From Dialister sp. UBA734 (GTDB lineage: Bacteria; Bacillota; Negativicutes; Veillonellales; Dialisteraceae): 5,902 bases of DNA. Under the pieces are notes generated by a model, which saw only the letters and a program-made list of their open reading frames with translations, had not been told where the DNA came from and made no database searches. Numbering within the stretch: the first letter of the stretch is position 1; each line of letters starts with the position of its first letter. Below, one piece after another: positions 1 through 5,559 of the stretch. Both the position numbers and the translations under genes were made by a program. The stretch covers positions 16,220 through 22,121 of the forward strand of contig DBLC01000154.1 in assembly GCA_002297935.1 (NCBI GenBank). The letters are read 5' to 3'.

Positions 1-62
1 CAAACTCTTTGATTAAATCAGTTTTTCCCTAAGGAAACGGTTATTATTTGTTGGCCTCTAAA

Positions 63-90
63 CAACCAACAACTAACAACCAACAACTAT
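63..90. repeat. Degenerate 7-bp tandem array (CAACCAA/CAACTAA type)
   Basis: Four successive heptads read CAACCAA, CAACTAA, CAACCAA and CAACTAT, differing mainly at positions 5 and 7. The array lies just upstream of the promoter of the universal stress gene. The same word pattern recurs in the right arm of the 68-bp palindrome at 5449-5516. No gene is seen in 1-173; apart from this array and the promoter I recognise nothing there. Confidence 0.75.
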
Positions 91-120
91 ACTCAGTCAC
101 TACTCAAACAAGATAAGTCA

Positions 121-129
121 TGTTATAAT
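121..129 (+). promoter_or_regulatory. Extended -10 promoter of the universal stress gene
   Basis: TGTTATAAT is a perfect -10 hexamer (124-129) with the TGn extension at 121-123. The hexamer 17 bp upstream (TACTCA, 101-106) matches the -35 consensus only weakly, so the extension probably carries recognition. Transcription would start near 136, leaving a leader of about 38 nt. Its AAGGAG ribosome binding site at 160-165 ends 8 nt before the ATG. Confidence 0.7.
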
Positions 130-173
130 AGCGGTAATGAAATGGTTAGTTTTTTCCGAAAGGAGCGATTCAT

Positions 174-602
174 ATGGAAATCAAAAAAATTCTTGTCCCC
201 GTCGACGGTTCTGATGCTTCGAAGCACGCCCTGGCCGATGCTATCGATCTGGCAAAAATTCACAATGCCAAATTGATTCTTTTGGCTGTTGCGGATGTAA
301 CAGAAGCCGCTTATCCTATCATGGGTGTCACCCTCGACAAAGATGGATTCTATAATGTAAAGAAAAAAGCAGAAGCTATGCTGGCAACATTGAAAGAAAC
401 TGTACCTTCCGATGTCGACCTGGAAGCAGAAGTCGAAAATGGGATTCCTGGTATGGTTATTTCCAACATGGTCGAAGATGAAAAGATCGACATCGTGGTC
501 ATGGGCAACAGCGGCAAAGGTGCCGTTTCTTCCTTCATCATGGGCAGCGTCAGCCAATATGTGATTCATCATGTGAAATGTCCAGTCCTGGTTGTGAAAT
601 AG
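174..602 (+). CDS. UspA-type universal stress protein
   Basis: This 142-residue protein is a single-domain universal stress protein, normal length for the family. The N-terminal strand reads ILVPVDGSDAS (residues 6-16), with the usual Asp11 near the nucleotide. The C-terminal half carries the full ATP-binding motif G-2x-G-9x-G-S: Gly111, Gly114, Gly124 and Ser125. The protein closes on the typical CPVLVVK strand. Usp proteins of this subtype bind ATP, dimerise in the cytoplasm and help cells survive starvation or stress; no enzymatic reaction is established for most. The start at 174 is fixed by AAGGAG 8 nt upstream and an extended -10 promoter. The stop TAG (600-602) takes its last base from the heptad array that follows. 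The gene is monocistronic and converges on the membrane-protein gene. Which stress it serves cannot be read from the sequence. Confidence 0.95.
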   Translation: MEIKKILVPVDGSDASKHALADAIDLAKIHNAKLILLAVADVTEAAYPIMGVTLDKDGFYNVKKKAEAMLATLKETVPSDVDLEAEVENGIPGMVISNMVEDEKIDIVVMGNSGKGAVSSFIMGSVSQYVIHHVKCPVLVVK

Positions 603-815
603 TGCGTAATGCGTAATGCGTAGTGCGTAGTGCGTAGTGAAGGTAGCGGCGCACAATTTATAAAGCGCCGCCAAGTATAAAAATAAAAACGGTATGCATG
701 CTAATGTTAAAAATACATTCAGTATGCATACCGTTTTTTATAAGGGGTATTGGGGCGCTTCTAAAATTTGTGCGCCCCTTCCACCACTACGCACTCCGCA
801 CTACTCACTACGCAC
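602..815. repeat. Structured palindromic element, copy A
   Basis: This ~214-bp element fills the gap between two convergent genes and is repeated at 3897-4109. The left end is a 7-bp tandem array (units GTGCGTA/ATGCGTA, 602-636). The right end is the inverse type (units CACTACG/CACTCCG, about 786-815). Between them lie three hairpins: 646-671 (7-bp GC stem), 685-738 (terminator) and 752-778 (7-bp GC stem). Hairpins 1 and 3 are inverted copies of each other (GGCGCACAA...AAGCGCC), so the whole element is one long imperfect inverted repeat centred on the middle hairpin. It has no plausible ORF and no visible target-site duplication. It could be a MITE- or REP-like non-autonomous element, or a multiplied terminator cassette; the family is not recognised. 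Confidence 0.8.
685..739. terminator. Bidirectional intrinsic terminator (central hairpin, copy A)
   Basis: The left arm AAAAACGGTATGCATGCT pairs with the right arm ending AGTATGCATACCGTTTTT, with one G-U pair and a small internal loop nearer the apex. T-runs follow the stem on both strands (734-739 on plus; the complement of 685-689 on minus). It can therefore end transcripts of the stress gene and of the convergent membrane-protein gene. The GC-rich hairpins on either side may add stability against 3' exonucleases; that part is inference. Confidence 0.8.
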
Positions 816-863
816 TTTTTAATCACTAGCGGATTTCTATCAACTATCTCCAATCCTTTTCCC

Positions 864-2513
864 TCACTCCGCCCACTTGGTTTCTCCATATTTCCCTTCT
901 GGTAAAAAGGGAAGCAAAACGAAGAAGGGCATACAGAGGGGAAAGAAATAGACGTACCGGTAAACGAAGGCGGCCGGGGTGGCTAGGATGAGAGTGCCCC
1001 ACAGGAGGCAGGCGGGAAGAAGGACCAGGAAGCGAATGTATTGTTTCCGATAGAAAAGAAGGAGGCCAATGCAAAGGGTGAGCCACAGGCAGGTGCCGGC
1101 GCCCAGGTAGCGGCTGTGATTCCACAGGTACAATCCCAATTTTTCTTTGGTTGAATCGGAATAGAAGGAATGAATGGTAGATGTGTGATAGGCGTTGTTA
1201 TGGTCGGGGTTTAATCCATGGGTCAAGTCATCGTTGGAAAAGGCCCAACCGAACCGGGACTGGGTCATTTCGTCTGGTGCCGGACAGGCCCAGTAGCTGT
1301 AGGTGGCAAAGAGCCAGGCTTCGGTGTATATTTGAGGATTTCTTTTGCCGATGGATTTCCAATTGGCCCAGAAATCATCGGGGTGGTTATTGAAATAGTA
1401 GAAATCGAAATCGCTGTTCCATTTGATCAAATCCACGGTAAACGGGTCGTACCATTTGGCGATGCGGCCGGGAATCATCATTTTCACAGTATAGGCTTTT
1501 TCTTCTTCTGTCAGTGGCACACCGACGGCTACCGCACGGGACAACTGCTGCAGCGGAATCCCCACCCGCTCCTGGAAGAGTTGGGGCAGATTTAAAATTT
1601 GTTTGATCGCAATATCCGGCGTCACCGCCACAGCAATCATACAAAGAGCGGTGAGAACCAGTTTGGTCCGCACATGTTTCATCCACACCGCAAGGCATAG
1701 GAGCATCACTAGAAATACGAAGATTCCATTATTTCTCAGAAGCATCATCCCCAGGCCAGCCAAAATGAATAGCTTTTTATTGTCCTCCCAGGCATTTTCT
1801 TTATATCCCGACACAAAGGACGTTACCAGCGGCACCCAGAGCAGAATTACCACAGAAAAAAGCACATCTTTCACATTGGAAAAAGACATATTCACGATGA
1901 AAGGACAAAAGCCGTAGTACAAAGCCAACAGGCCCGTGAGCCAAAGACGGCCGGTGCGATGATACAGCCAAGACAGGCAATAAGAAATCCCGCAGGCAAA
2001 GAGAACCATTTGAATCAAAGATGCCACGGCCAAACCATAGGATGTAGTATTAAAAAGCAACTGGGATAATTGGGTCAGACCGTAGATGAACATGCAATAG
2101 ATAAAGGTGTGCTGCCCGGTGGCCCAAATGCCAGCCCGCATGATGTCCGTCGTATCATTCATGCCCGTTCCGGGATAGAACACCAGAAAGAAGGGCATCC
2201 AGCACAAAAGAAAAAAGGCCACCAGAAAGGCAAACGGTGCATCGGTGGCACTGCCCAAAATTTCCTGCCGCGGCGAAAGGAGCGGCAGCTGACTGGCTGC
2301 TTTTAGAAATAGTTGTAATACAGCAAAAGTGATGACAGTGGCTAACAAAATGAATGGCACATCCGATAGATGAAGCAGCGCTTGCCGATTCCACGGAGTG
2401 CTTCCCGGATGCCAGCCAATGGTCCAAGTATAATATTCACAAAATCCCATCAGCAATGAGAGAAAAGCCGTTAAGGCAGTAAGCCAGTGTCGCTTCTCAG
2501 ATATAGACTTCAT
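864..2513 (-). CDS. DUF6020-like polytopic membrane protein (GT-C-like)
   Basis: This 549-residue integral membrane protein has about a dozen hydrophobic segments: roughly 11-29, 53-72, 93-112, 136-184 (two), 189-207, 216-235, 247-300 (three) and, at the C-terminus, 470-487, 492-511 and 515-535. A large polar region at about 305-465, rich in Trp, Tyr and Asp, lies between the membrane blocks and is probably extracytoplasmic. Recognisable landmarks are FYPGTGMND (112-120), a KDVLF segment (215-219), LRNNGIF (259-265) and a late RYVYFFPL (519-526). From memory these resemble the DUF6020 family, thought to be related to lipid-linked-sugar GT-C glycosyltransferases. A cell-envelope sugar transfer role is therefore possible but unproven, and no substrate can be named. 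The start at 2513 is chosen over an in-frame ATG at 2612 because AGGAGG sits 6 nt before it and the promoter lies inside the longer frame. No envelope genes adjoin it. Confidence 0.8.
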   Translation of the reverse strand: MKSISEKRHWLTALTAFLSLLMGFCEYYTWTIGWHPGSTPWNRQALLHLSDVPFILLATVITFAVLQLFLKAASQLPLLSPRQEILGSATDAPFAFLVAFFLLCWMPFFLVFYPGTGMNDTTDIMRAGIWATGQHTFIYCMFIYGLTQLSQLLFNTTSYGLAVASLIQMVLFACGISYCLSWLYHRTGRLWLTGLLALYYGFCPFIVNMSFSNVKDVLFSVVILLWVPLVTSFVSGYKENAWEDNKKLFILAGLGMMLLRNNGIFVFLVMLLCLAVWMKHVRTKLVLTALCMIAVAVTPDIAIKQILNLPQLFQERVGIPLQQLSRAVAVGVPLTEEEKAYTVKMMIPGRIAKWYDPFTVDLIKWNSDFDFYYFNNHPDDFWANWKSIGKRNPQIYTEAWLFATYSYWACPAPDEMTQSRFGWAFSNDDLTHGLNPDHNNAYHTSTIHSFYSDSTKEKLGLYLWNHSRYLGAGTCLWLTLCIGLLLFYRKQYIRFLVLLPACLLWGTLILATPAAFVYRYVYFFPLCMPFFVLLPFLPEGKYGETKWAE

Positions 2514-2519
2514 CAGCGT

Positions 2520-2525
2520 CCTCCT
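2520..2525 (-). promoter_or_regulatory. Ribosome binding site fixing the start at 2513
   Basis: On the minus strand, AGGAGG ends 6 nt before the ATG at 2513. It settles the start against the longer frame opening at 2612, whose extra 33 residues (Leu/Ser/Asn-rich) merely translate the 9-bp tandem array. Confidence 0.85.
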
Positions 2526-2543
2526 ATTTGTAGAGATAGAGAT

Positions 2544-2552
2544 ATTATAGCA
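2544..2552 (-). promoter_or_regulatory. Extended -10 promoter of the membrane-protein gene
   Basis: On the minus strand this reads TGCTATAAT, a perfect -10 with a TGn extension. The nearest -35-like word, TTGAGC (complement of 2571-2576), is 21 bp upstream, too far for a normal spacer, and belongs to the 9-bp array. Transcription would start near 2537, giving a short leader of about 24 nt. Confidence 0.7.
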
Positions 2553-2562
2553 CCAAAAGGGA

Positions 2563-2607
2563 AATAGGTTGCTCAAGTTACTCAAGTTTCTCAGGTTGCT
2601 CAAAGTT
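2563..2607. repeat. Degenerate 9-bp tandem array (CTCAAGTTA type)
   Basis: Successive 9-bp units read CTCAAGTTA, CTCAAGTTT, CTCAGGTTG and CTCAAAGTT from 2572. A partial unit ending AGGTTG precedes them and CTCAAAAAC follows. The array lies immediately upstream of the minus-strand promoter and covers its -35 area. The unit length differs from the 7-bp arrays elsewhere in the window. Confidence 0.75.
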
Positions 2608-2679
2608 CTCAAAAACCGCTGTCTCCAGGCGCCTATACGGATATTCTAAAATGACATGTATATCGCTAGTGCGAGCTAT

Positions 2680-2710
2680 CCCCCCCTCCCCCCCTTTCAG
2701 CGAAAGGGGG
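2680..2710. repeat. C-tract hairpin with opposing G-runs
   Basis: Two runs of seven C (2680-2686 and 2688-2694), separated by one T, lead into a perfect 9-bp hairpin: CCCCCTTTC (2690-2698), loop AGC, GAAAGGGGG (2702-2710). The word GCTAGTGC flanks it as a direct repeat at 2664-2671 and 2716-2723. There is no T-run on either side, so it is not a typical intrinsic terminator. It lies mid-way in the 370-bp divergent region (2514-2883), outside both predicted transcripts. That region otherwise holds the two promoters, the 9-bp array and a heptad array, with no gene. Confidence 0.7.
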
Positions 2711-2739
2711 TAACCGCTAGTGCATCTGCCGCTAGAGTA

Positions 2740-2809
2740 TCCAATCCCTAATCCCCAGGGCCTAATTCCTAGGGCCTAGTTACTAGTCACCAGTCACCAG
2801 TCACCAAAT
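2740..2809. repeat. Drifting 7-bp tandem array (CCTAATC to ACCAGTC)
   Basis: Read in sevens from 2740, the units are TCCAATC, CCTAATC, CCCAGGG, CCTAATT, CCTAGGG, CCTAGTT, ACTAGTC, ACCAGTC, ACCAGTC and ACCAAAT. Most neighbouring units differ by one to three bases, and the last full units are identical. The array ends about 22 bp before the extended -10 of the decarboxylase-like gene and spans where its -35 would start. Confidence 0.75.
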
Positions 2810-2831
2810 TCTACAGAACCTTCCCCACGTA

Positions 2832-2840
2832 TGCTATAAT
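2832..2840 (+). promoter_or_regulatory. Extended -10 promoter of the UroD-like gene
   Basis: TGCTATAAT is a perfect -10 (2835-2840) with the TGn extension. The sequence 17 bp upstream (TACAGA, 2812-2817) is a weak -35. Transcription would start near 2847, giving a leader of about 37 nt that carries AAGGAG at 2871-2876. Confidence 0.7.
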
Positions 2841-2883
2841 AAAACCACACGAAACAAGGATTTCCTTTGAAAGGAGAATGTAT

Positions 2884-3894
2884 ATGAATAGAGAAGAACG
2901 TGTCAGAGCGGCATTGGCTGGTAAAGAGGTCGATCGTGTTCCTGTGGCAGCTTGGATGCACTTGTCCCAGTTTGACCAGGACCCCATTTCTTTGGCCGAA
3001 GCGGAAGTGGAACTGACAGAAAAATATGATTTCGATTATATCAAAATGATGCCTTTTGGGCTGTACAGCACCCAAGACTTTGGCAATCAGATCACCATTT
3101 ATTGTGACCCTCATAAAGAACCGATTGTCAAGAAATTCGCCATTCAGAGTCCCAGCGACTACGATGCCATCCATGCCATTCCGGCGCTGCAGGGCACCTA
3201 TGGCAAGCAGATTGAATTTGCCAGAGAACTGGCCAAACGCCGTAAGGCAGGTACTCCTATGATTCAGACCATTTTCAGCCCGTTCTCTACGCTGAAAAAG
3301 ATGGCCGGCGATCGGTTGCTCCAGGACATGGAACAGTATCCTGAGGCGGTACACCATGCGCTGGCTGCCATCACGGCTACCACTCTGGATTTCATCAGCT
3401 ACAATATCGATGCCGGTGTGGATGGTTTCTTCTTTGCCACCCAGAATGCCGTAAAAACTATGATGACACCGCCACAGTTTGAAGAATTTGCAGCCTTCTA
3501 CGATTTGCAGGTCATCAAGTCCTATGCCAAGAAAACCTGGTTCAATGTGGCACACATCCACGGAGAAAATATTTATTTTGAAGAAGTGTCCAACTATCCG
3601 ATCAATTGCGTGAACTGGCACGATCGTCACACTTGGCCTACCTTGAAAGAAGCCAGAGCACTGACCAACAAATGCCTCCTGGCGGGCATCAAATCGGCCC
3701 CTTACTTCGTCGATGGAGTTTTGAAATACGATGACATCATCCTAGAAGGCACCCCAGAAGAAATCACCGCCCACGTGAAAGACGCTATTGCTCAAGTAGA
3801 TGGCAAAGGCCTCATCCTTGGTCCAGGCTGCGTAGTCAATCCATCGGCACCGGAAGAAAACCTGATGGCATTGAGAAAAGCGGTTGAATTGTAA
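2884..3894 (+). CDS. Uroporphyrinogen decarboxylase superfamily protein (not HemE)
   Basis: The 336-residue protein has the layout of the URO-D/methyltransferase superfamily, a single TIM barrel. It opens with NREERVRAALAGKEVDRVPV (2-21), the usual N-terminus of the HemE-like paralogues. Later landmarks are HIHG (224-227), VNWHDR (243-248) and GPGCVVNP (313-320). The arginine-rich RQAGRY segment of true HemE is absent; residues 22-30 read AAWMHLSQF. Haem synthesis is therefore unlikely. In corrinoid methyltransferases of this superfamily (MtaA type), zinc is bound by an HxC pair and a distant Cys. Here H224, H226 and C316 occupy comparable places, so metal binding is possible, but the HIHG form is common among uncharacterised members. 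Substrate and reaction are unknown. Start choice: AAGGAG (2871-2876) is only 1 nt from an ATG at 2878 but 7 nt from the ATG at 2884, so the latter is preferred. The gene is monocistronic. Confidence 0.87.
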   Translation: MNREERVRAALAGKEVDRVPVAAWMHLSQFDQDPISLAEAEVELTEKYDFDYIKMMPFGLYSTQDFGNQITIYCDPHKEPIVKKFAIQSPSDYDAIHAIPALQGTYGKQIEFARELAKRRKAGTPMIQTIFSPFSTLKKMAGDRLLQDMEQYPEAVHHALAAITATTLDFISYNIDAGVDGFFFATQNAVKTMMTPPQFEEFAAFYDLQVIKSYAKKTWFNVAHIHGENIYFEEVSNYPINCVNWHDRHTWPTLKEARALTNKCLLAGIKSAPYFVDGVLKYDDIILEGTPEEITAHVKDAIAQVDGKGLILGPGCVVNPSAPEENLMALRKAVEL

Positions 3895-3896
3895 AA

Positions 3897-4109
3897 GTGC
3901 GTAATGCGAAGTGCGTAGTGCGTAATGAAGGTAGCGGCGCACAACTTATAAAGCGCCGCAAAGTATAAAAATAAAAACGGTATGTATGCTAATGTAAAAA
4001 TACATTCAGCATGTATACCGTTTTTTTATTATAAAAGGGGTATTGGGGCGCTTCCAAATTTTATGCGCCCCTTCCACCATTGCGCACTACGCATTACGCA
4101 CTACGCATT
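3897..4109. repeat. Structured palindromic element, copy B
   Basis: This is the second copy of the element at 602-815, in the same orientation. It begins two bases after the TAA stop of the UroD-like gene. Its left heptads read AGTGCGT/AATGCGA and its right heptads ACTACGC/ATTACGC (about 4080-4109). The three hairpins are conserved: 3934-3959, 3973-4025 and 4045-4071. The core is close to copy A, differing by scattered substitutions and a few extra A/T bases after the terminator (around 4027-4036). It lies between two convergent genes, like copy A, and ends about 27 bp before the transporter stop codon. Confidence 0.8.
3973..4027. terminator. Bidirectional intrinsic terminator (central hairpin, copy B)
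   Basis: The left arm AAAAACGGTATGTATGCT pairs with the right arm ending AGCATGTATACCGTTTTT. Two G-U pairs stand where copy A has Watson-Crick pairs, and one Watson-Crick pair stands where copy A has G-U. Seven T follow on the plus strand (4021-4027) and five T precede on the minus strand (complement of 3973-3977). It should terminate the UroD-like gene and the convergent transporter gene. Confidence 0.8.
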
Positions 4110-4135
4110 CATTCAGCTCTACACATTCCCCACTC

Positions 4136-5407
4136 TTACAGCTTTCCTTTCAAATCATGATCGGTCATAGCGCATACGCAGGAGTCGGACCATACGTTTT
4201 CAGCGGTTTCAATCATATCAATGATGGTGTAAATCGGAAGGATGATGCCCAGGATGCCAATGGGAGCGCCGATACCACTCATGAGGGATAGGGTCAGGAA
4301 ATAGCAGCCCATGGGGACGCCGGCGTTTCCGATGGCGGCCAGGACAGCTACGATGAGCCAGGTAATCATGGTGGGCAGCGGCAGGTCATAGCCAGCGTTC
4401 TGCATCACGAAGAGAGAGGTAATCAGGATGAAAGCAGCGCAGCCATTCATATTGATGGTGGTGCAAATCGGAAGTACGAAACGGGAAACTGCCGGATTGG
4501 CTTTCAGGTTCTTTTCGGCAGAAGCCAAGGTGACTGGCAAGGTGCCGGCGGAACTTTTGGTGAACAGAGCCACCGCAATGGCAGGAGACATTTTCTTAAA
4601 TACAGCGATTGGATTGAGGCCTCTAGCCAGCAGGAACAGCGGCAATACGATGAAGAACTGAATGCAGTTACTACCGATAATCACAGCGGTATATTTCCCC
4701 AAAGCCCCTACAATGACACCGGCTTCAATCTGTGCAGACAGCTGCGCAGCGAAGGCCAGGATGCCCACAGGAAGAATAAAGAGCAGTGCTTTAATCAAAG
4801 TGAACAGCAATTCCTGGAATCCCAGAATGCCTTTCAGGAGCATGTCACGATTTTCTGTCTTTGGCATGAAGGCCAGTCCCAAACCGAAGGAAGCAGCGAT
4901 GAGCATGACGGCCAGCACGTTGCCAGACAGGAATGGCTGGAGAATATTGTTTGGAATCACATTCAAAATGTGATCATAGTAGGTTACCGTACCCAATTTC
5001 TGCGGTACATTGGCAGCGCCAGCACCTACGATGTCAGCCGGCAAATTACCAGGAGCAATCCACAGATACATCACCAAACCAATGCCAGCGGCAAATAGAG
5101 TGGTCAAAAGGGTGTACACTACGGCATGGGCAAAAATGCGGCCCGTTTCTTTTTTCCCGCCCAAAGCGGCCAAAGTGGTAATCACTGCCAGCGCAATAGT
5201 AGGTACAGCGATGAACTGGAACAGACGAGTAAATACGGTGGCAATGAAATTGAACAATTCATTGAGAGGCTTAATGCCAAGCCAGCCCAAGGCGGCACCA
5301 ATGACCAGTGCCAAAATCCACAAAACAAATTGTCTTCCCTGTTTTTTTGTTTTATTCTCCTTCAGCACCTGTTGTGCCAAATTCTCAACCTCTTTATTTT
5401 CTTTCAT
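4136..5407 (-). CDS. DAACS-family amino acid symporter, probable cysteine/neutral amino acid uptake
   Basis: The 423-residue membrane protein belongs to the dicarboxylate/amino acid:cation symporter family (GltP, TcyP, SstT), at the usual length. A charged N-terminus (1-26) precedes the first helix (about 27-44). Family landmarks are SSAGTLPVT (285-293, HP1 tip), NMNGCA (319-324, for NMDGT in helix 7), AGVPMG (362-367, HP2) and DMIETAENVWSD (397-408, helix 8). By alignment to GltPh, residues binding the amino acid backbone are kept (D397, T401, N404), as is Na-site D408. The side-chain-binding Arg is Glu400 and Thr314 is Cys323, arguing against Glu/Asp as substrate. Helix 8 D-x-x-E-T-A-x-N-x-x-x-D resembles, from memory, serine/threonine transporter SstT. 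Asn321 replaces the Asp of a sodium site. AGGAGG (5417-5422) lies 9 nt before the ATG. The Cys-type T-box upstream suggests induction when cysteine is short, hence cysteine, cystine or a related neutral substrate. Confidence 0.9.
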   Translation of the reverse strand: MKENKEVENLAQQVLKENKTKKQGRQFVLWILALVIGAALGWLGIKPLNELFNFIATVFTRLFQFIAVPTIALAVITTLAALGGKKETGRIFAHAVVYTLLTTLFAAGIGLVMYLWIAPGNLPADIVGAGAANVPQKLGTVTYYDHILNVIPNNILQPFLSGNVLAVMLIAASFGLGLAFMPKTENRDMLLKGILGFQELLFTLIKALLFILPVGILAFAAQLSAQIEAGVIVGALGKYTAVIIGSNCIQFFIVLPLFLLARGLNPIAVFKKMSPAIAVALFTKSSAGTLPVTLASAEKNLKANPAVSRFVLPICTTINMNGCAAFILITSLFVMQNAGYDLPLPTMITWLIVAVLAAIGNAGVPMGCYFLTLSLMSGIGAPIGILGIILPIYTIIDMIETAENVWSDSCVCAMTDHDLKGKL

Positions 5408-5448
5408 GAAAATATCCCTCCTAAGTATGTTGTTGGTTGATTATTTTT

Positions 5449-5516
5449 ATTGTTGTTGGTTGTTAGTTGTTCGTTGTTCGGATCCTAACAACAAACAACT
5501 AACAACCAACAACAAT
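5449..5516. repeat. 68-bp near-perfect palindrome
   Basis: Centred on GGATCC (5480-5485), the two arms pair at 32 of 34 positions; the mismatches are 5479/5486 and 5472/5493. The arms are made of GTTGTTGG/GTTGTTAG words and their complements, like the CAACCAA array at 63-90. It lies between the T-box terminator and the transporter ribosome binding site, so it would form a very long hairpin in the transporter mRNA leader, ending about 27 nt before AGGAGG. There is no T-run suited to termination on the minus strand. Confidence 0.9.
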
Positions 5517-5529
5517 GTATAAGCAATAT

Positions 5530-5559
5530 AAAAGCTCCCGTCCCCTAAGGGACGAGAGC
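5530..5559 (-). terminator. T-box leader terminator hairpin
   Basis: On the minus strand GCTCTCGTCCC (5559-5549) pairs with GGGACGGGAGC (5544-5534) around a four-base loop, giving 11 bp with one G-U pair, followed by TTTTAT. Its 5' arm can instead pair with the T-box sequence upstream (ACGAAGC with GCUCUCGU, and GGG with CCC). These are the alternatives expected of a T-box attenuator. Confidence 0.88.

Noticed and set aside
26..37. Possible terminator of an upstream gene (TTTCC/GGAAA hairpin)
   Set aside because: The stem is only about 5 bp with no following T-run; too weak to call.
123..674. Minus-strand frame opposite the universal stress gene
   Set aside because: It runs into the repeat element and lies antisense to a clear gene; its opening residues are a translation of heptad repeats.
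602..815. Insertion sequence with transposase, or target-site duplication around the element
   Set aside because: No coding frame of meaningful length and no clear direct duplication beyond the repeat ends, so only a non-autonomous repeat can be claimed.
2514..2612. N-terminal extension of the membrane protein to an ATG at 2612
   Set aside because: The extra residues only translate the 9-bp tandem array. The promoter -10 lies inside this stretch, and AGGAGG points to the ATG at 2513.
2794..3630. Long minus-strand frame opposite the UroD-like gene
   Set aside because: It mirrors a well-supported plus-strand gene, has no ribosome binding site and its translation shows no recognisable family.
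2884..3894. hemE, uroporphyrinogen decarboxylase of haem synthesis
   Set aside because: The RQAGRY-type N-terminal signature is missing and no other haem genes are present; only superfamily membership is supported.
4136..5407. Glutamate/aspartate symporter (gltP/gltT) assignment
   Set aside because: The substrate-side-chain Arg is Glu and the partner Thr is Cys, and the leader senses tRNA-Cys, so an acidic substrate is unlikely.
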